In this document: positions 6,369 to 9,128 of the stretch, piece by piece
How positions within the stretch are numbered: position 1 is the first letter of the stretch
How the letters are laid out: the number at the start of each line of letters is the position of its first letter
Origin: Deltaproteobacteria bacterium
GTDB taxonomy: Bacteria > Desulfobacterota > Desulfobulbia > Desulfobulbales > Desulfobulbaceae
Direction of reading: 5' to 3'
Length of the DNA stretch: 9,128 bases
NCBI GenBank assembly: GCA_013151365.1
Contig: JAADIK010000139.1
Location: 1 to 9,128, forward strand
Notes under the pieces: model-generated
Databases searched by the model: none
Seen by the model: only the letters and a program-made list of their open reading frames with translations
Told to the model about the DNA's origin: nothing
Program-made: the position numbers and the translations under genes

Positions 6369-7376
6369 ATGAATGAATTCAGGAAAAGTAAAGCGGTCTA
6401 TATCCTTGTACTGGTCATGCTTGCCGGTCCGGTTTCTGCGGCCTATGGCGATAACGTGGTCGCCTTCGGCGATTCGATAACCGTCGGCTACGGGTCGGTT
6501 CCCTATTCCCTGCATCTGCAGGAACTTATTAACGGCAGCGGCGGCGGCGCCACTGTCGTAAATGAAGGCCGCGACGGTGAGAGAACGATCTCCGGCGTCG
6601 GCAGGATCGACGGGGTCCTTACTGCCGATCACCCGGCCTATATCCTGATAATGGAAGGGGCGAACGATGTGATTGCGGGCATTTCTCCGGCAACGACCAA
6701 GTTCAACCTGGGGGTCATGATCGATAAGAGCGTGGCCCATAAAACAGTTCCCATCATTTCGACCATCACTCCCGATACGCGGCCGGGTGCCCAGTCGCGG
6801 CCCGAGGACTATAATCCGGGCATCGCCGCCCTGGCCGGGGAGAAAAGCGTAACCCTGGTCGATTCATATGCCAGTGTGATCTCAAACTGGTCGGCCCTGA
6901 CCGTTGACGGTCTGCATCCCAATGAAGCGGGCGCCCGTATCCTGGCCCAGGGCTTTTACGCCGCTCTTCCCTATCAGGGCGGTGGCAGTGGCGGCGGTGG
7001 CGGCGGCGGTTGTTTTATCGCCACCGCCGCCTTCGGTTCCCCGCTGGCGGCGCATGTCCGGCTCCTGAAGCAGTTCCGGGATCAGGTCCTGTTGCGGTGC
7101 GCGCCGGGCAAGCTCTTTGTCAAGCTGTATTATCGTTATTCCCCGCCAATCGCCTATTATATCGCCCGGCATGAAGTGGTGAAAACCGCGGTCCGATGGA
7201 GTCTGTATCCCCTGGTTGGTTTCTCCTACCTGGCGACCCGGCCGGCCGGAATCCCGGTTTTCGTCCTCCTGTTCATGCTCGGCGGTCTCCTGTTCGTCAT
7301 GTTGCCCGGCGAGCAGCCGGCAAGCGGGAATAGGTGTAACTCGCTGTTTTCTGGTGGGTCATGCCGGGTGGCCTGA
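6369..7376 (+). CDS. Secreted SGNH/GDSL hydrolase with C-terminal CFI-box sorting-like module
   Basis: A 335-residue exported esterase-type enzyme. I chose the ATG at 6369 over in-frame ATGs at 6333 and 6354 because it puts a normal signal peptide at residues 1-24 (cut after VSA) and has GGGAA at 6356-6360 at suitable distance; the 6333 ATG has no ribosome binding site. SGNH motifs are complete: GDSIT with Ser36, oxyanion Gly70 in RDGERT, GAND with Asn99, and DGLHPN with Asp180 and His183. Relatives hydrolyse acyl esters, including O-acetyl groups on glycans. The domain ends near 202 and is followed by a glycine linker (204-214), CFIATAAFGSP (215-225), a conserved-looking basic/aromatic stretch (LYYRYSPPIA at 253-262) and a membrane helix (~296-312). 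This tail matches the CFI-box-CTERM domain, a presumed sorting or anchoring signal. The enzyme is likely held at the cell surface. Its position beside glycan genes suggests it edits exported polysaccharide; the substrate is unknown. Confidence 0.88.
   Translation: MNEFRKSKAVYILVLVMLAGPVSAAYGDNVVAFGDSITVGYGSVPYSLHLQELINGSGGGATVVNEGRDGERTISGVGRIDGVLTADHPAYILIMEGANDVIAGISPATTKFNLGVMIDKSVAHKTVPIISTITPDTRPGAQSRPEDYNPGIAALAGEKSVTLVDSYASVISNWSALTVDGLHPNEAGARILAQGFYAALPYQGGGSGGGGGGGCFIATAAFGSPLAAHVRLLKQFRDQVLLRCAPGKLFVKLYYRYSPPIAYYIARHEVVKTAVRWSLYPLVGFSYLATRPAGIPVFVLLFMLGGLLFVMLPGEQPASGNRCNSLFSGGSCRVA
7002..7031 (+). repeat. GC-rich inverted repeat at the glycine linker / CFI-box junction
   Basis: GGCGGCGGT (7002-7010) pairs perfectly with ACCGCCGCC (7023-7031) around a 12-base loop. 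A competing 11-base pairing uses GGCGGCGGTGG at 6990-7000 with CCACCGCCGCC at 7021-7031. It arises because Gly codons of the linker meet Ala-Thr-Ala-Ala codons of the CFI box. It may slow ribosomes between the enzyme domain and the tail, or be only a by-product of composition. Confidence 0.6.
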
Positions 7377-7388
7377 CCTGGGAAAATC

Positions 7389-7437
7389 TTGCGCCGGAGC
7401 TCCGCCGGAGGCATAACGCAAACATTTTGTTTGCGCC
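7389..7437 (+). repeat. Stacked inverted repeats between the SGNH gene and the last gene
   Basis: Three elements lie within 49 bases: a 10-base palindrome CGGAGCTCCG (7395-7404); a hairpin CGCAAAC-ATTTT-GTTTGCG (7417-7435, 7-bp stem, 5-base loop); and TTGCGCC at 7389-7395 repeated at 7431-7437. The CGCAA segment could pair either with TTGCG at 7389-7393 or with the downstream GTTTGCG, so two exclusive folds are possible. No T run follows, so this is not a classical terminator. It may be a weak terminator, a protein site, or a remnant of a small repeat family. Confidence 0.5.
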
Positions 7438-7488
7438 ACCAGCAGGACCAGGGACGACCACTGAAACTCTAACTGGATACCTACATTC

Positions 7489-9128
7489 ATGAAAACTACC
7501 CGGCCCTCTACTTCCTTTTTTATTATTGCCGGTTGTCTGCTGGCCGTAAAACTGTGGCTGGTTAGTGCGCAATACCTGCAGGCAACCTATACTCCTCAGG
7601 ATGATCTGCTGTTTATCCGGGAGGCCAACAGTATTCTCAGCGGCCATTGGCTTGGTCCTTACAACCAGATGACCCTGATCAAGGGGCCGTTCTATCCGCT
7701 GTTCATTGCCTTGGCTTACTGGCTGGCGATTCCGTTGATGACGGCCCAGCAGCTTCTCTGGTGCGGCGCCTCCCTCGTCTTTGTCCTGGCGATATATCCG
7801 GCGATCAGGAATCAGAAACTGGCGTTCCTGCTGTTTCTTTTTTTGCTGATGAATCCGTTTACCTATTATTATGACGCAACTGGCCGGGTTTTCAGGCTGG
7901 GGATCTATTCGAGCCTCGGGTTCCTGAGCCTGTCGTGTCTATGCGGCCTGGTTATCCGGGACCGGCAATCCTGGAAACGAAAGCTTTGCTGGGCGGCGGC
8001 CGCCGGCCTTTTTTTTGCAGCCTTCTGGCATACCCGGGAAGAATCCATCTGGCTCGTGCCGTCATTGCTGCTGGTCTTCCTGTTTCACCTGCTCCGGACA
8101 TACCGGGGGGCGGGGGGAAAGGCGGTTGGTTCTCTGCTGGCAATTTACCTGGTACCACTGCTCATCTTTGCCTCCGTGACCCTGGCTTTTCAGCTGCAGA
8201 ATTACAGACATTACGGTCTGTTCATGACCATTGAGGTTGAATCTGCCCCTTTTAAATCGGCCTATGGCGGCCTGTTGCGCATCAAATCGGACAAGTGGCG
8301 CCGGTTTTTCCCGGTAGTGGAGGATGCCCGGCGCAAGGCCTACGCGGTCAGTCCGTCTTTCGCGGAGCTCAAACCCTATCTCGAGGGTAACCTGGCCCGG
8401 GGATGGGAGAGGATGTCCGGCACCAAGGACCTGCCGGCGGCCTTTTTTATCTGGGCCTTCAGGGATGCGGTGGCGGCCGCCGGGCATTACCGTAACAGTG
8501 CCGACGCCATGGCCTACTACGAGAGTATCGGCCGGCAGATCGACGCCGCCTGTGAGGATGGCCGCCTTGACTGCCGGCCCAGGTATACCGATCTGATCCC
8601 CCCCTGGCACCGGGAGTTCAACAAGCTGTTGCTGCCGACCTGGTGGAGTGTCTTCAAGCGTATTGTCAGTTTCGATGAATGTTCTGCCGACACGGCAGGC
8701 AGGTTCAGCTGGGGACCCGGCAAGATCATGATGATGTATGAAACCGTTACCCGGGAAAAGCTGCGGACGAGCAAGCCGAGCGTGTGGCGGAGCAGCCCCG
8801 GGTATAATCGCCATCTGAACAAGGAAAAGATACGCATCCTGGATGATATCGGTAAATTTTACAGCCGTATCGTGCCGCCTTTGTTTATCGCCGCCTTTAT
8901 CTCCCTGCTCTGTTCGCTCGGGACCTCAATGTACAAACGGTTTCTGCCGTCCTGGGCCTGTATCTTCAGTCTCAGTGCCCTGGGCGGGATTACTGCCCTC
9001 TCGGTGATCCTGACCCTGGTGGCCATCACCTCCTACTCCGAGATTACCCGGGCCATGCAGGCGGCCTATCCCATGGTCATGTTCTTTATTATTGCCTCCC
9101 TCTATGATGCCTGGCGTCTCTGGCGCCG
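7489..9128 (+). CDS. Large GT-C-like multi-pass membrane protein, 3'-truncated by the window edge
   Basis: Open from ATG 7489 to the last base (546 full codons), with an in-frame TGA at 7462-7464 upstream and no other start between, so the start is fixed although the ribosome binding site is weak. One helix at ~8-26 is followed by a loop with TPQDDLLF (35-42), whose acidic pair fits the GT-C active-site position, then LIKGPFYPLFIAL (63-75) entering the next helix. Further helices lie at ~86-104, 110-125, 138-155, 166-180, 186-203 and 214-235; WHTREESIW (180-188) is a notable charged junction. A long soluble region (~236-460) contains FKSAYGGLLRI (255-265) and many Trp and Arg. Helices resume at ~461-480, 487-512 and 524-540. 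The layout suggests a periplasmic-facing glycosyltransferase or related lipid-linked-sugar enzyme. I cannot name the family, and activity is inferred from topology, the acidic loop and the neighbours. Confidence 0.82.
   Translation, partial: MKTTRPSTSFFIIAGCLLAVKLWLVSAQYLQATYTPQDDLLFIREANSILSGHWLGPYNQMTLIKGPFYPLFIALAYWLAIPLMTAQQLLWCGASLVFVLAIYPAIRNQKLAFLLFLFLLMNPFTYYYDATGRVFRLGIYSSLGFLSLSCLCGLVIRDRQSWKRKLCWAAAAGLFFAAFWHTREESIWLVPSLLLVFLFHLLRTYRGAGGKAVGSLLAIYLVPLLIFASVTLAFQLQNYRHYGLFMTIEVESAPFKSAYGGLLRIKSDKWRRFFPVVEDARRKAYAVSPSFAELKPYLEGNLARGWERMSGTKDLPAAFFIWAFRDAVAAAGHYRNSADAMAYYESIGRQIDAACEDGRLDCRPRYTDLIPPWHREFNKLLLPTWWSVFKRIVSFDECSADTAGRFSWGPGKIMMMYETVTREKLRTSKPSVWRSSPGYNRHLNKEKIRILDDIGKFYSRIVPPLFIAAFISLLCSLGTSMYKRFLPSWACIFSLSALGGITALSVILTLVAITSYSEITRAMQAAYPMVMFFIIASLYDAWRLWR

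Noticed and set aside
8062..8814. 250-residue open frame on the minus strand near the right end
   Set aside because: The + strand frame is open throughout with membrane helices and a consistent codon pattern. The antisense product has low-complexity Arg/Gly/Pro composition and no motif.
1..9128. RNA genes, CRISPR arrays, insertion sequences, phage or defence systems
   Set aside because: No tRNA-like cloverleaf, regularly spaced repeats, transposase, integrase, nuclease or helicase motifs were recognised. The gaps are too short to hide a large element.

Overview
This window is a GC-rich stretch of bacterial DNA in which every supportable gene lies on the + strand, with gaps of roughly 3 to 125 bases. 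The content is a cell-surface polysaccharide or glycoconjugate locus. The best lineage clue is the C-terminus of the gene at 6369-7376: a poly-glycine linker, a CFIATAAFGSP box and a membrane tail, a protein-sorting-like module (CFI-box-CTERM) that I know mainly from Desulfobacterota (former Deltaproteobacteria) and a few other Gram-negative groups. With the GGCCGG-rich codon use, this suggests a Desulfobulbales- or Desulfuromonadales-type organism. That assignment is an inference, not a demonstration.

Layout. 1-939: 3' part of a family 2 glycosyltransferase whose start lies upstream of the window. 1064-3124: a two-domain protein with an N-terminal HAD-like domain and a large C-terminal domain of the kind found in polysaccharide clusters (COG5610-like). 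3128-3382: a small basic protein of unknown function, three bases behind the HAD gene. A good sigma70-type promoter candidate lies at 3413-3441, so the second half of the locus may have its own transcription start. 3479-5389: a multi-pass membrane protein of the DUF2142 / GT-C type with an N-terminal periplasmic beta domain. 5494-6264: a secreted protein made of four ~50-residue repeats, probably a small beta-propeller. 6369-7376: a secreted SGNH/GDSL hydrolase ending in the CFI-box module. 7489-9128: a second large GT-C-like membrane protein, open to the end of the window.

How the parts may fit together. The cytoplasmic GT2 enzyme would transfer sugars from nucleotide donors. The two large membrane proteins resemble enzymes that use lipid-linked sugars on the periplasmic side. 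The SGNH hydrolase would trim or add ester groups (for example O-acetyl) on the exported glycan, and the repeat protein could bind it. The HAD protein's role is unknown; its family travels with glycosyltransferases. No exporter, polymerase or nucleotide-sugar synthesis gene is visible here, so the locus must extend beyond the window or rely on other loci.

I saw no RNA gene, CRISPR array, insertion sequence, phage gene or attachment site. There is no gene-free stretch longer than about 125 bases. The clearest leads are the sorting-tagged SGNH hydrolase, the four-repeat secreted protein beside it, the altered catalytic motif of the HAD protein, and the large soluble insert in the final membrane protein. 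None of these amounts to a demonstrated new system.
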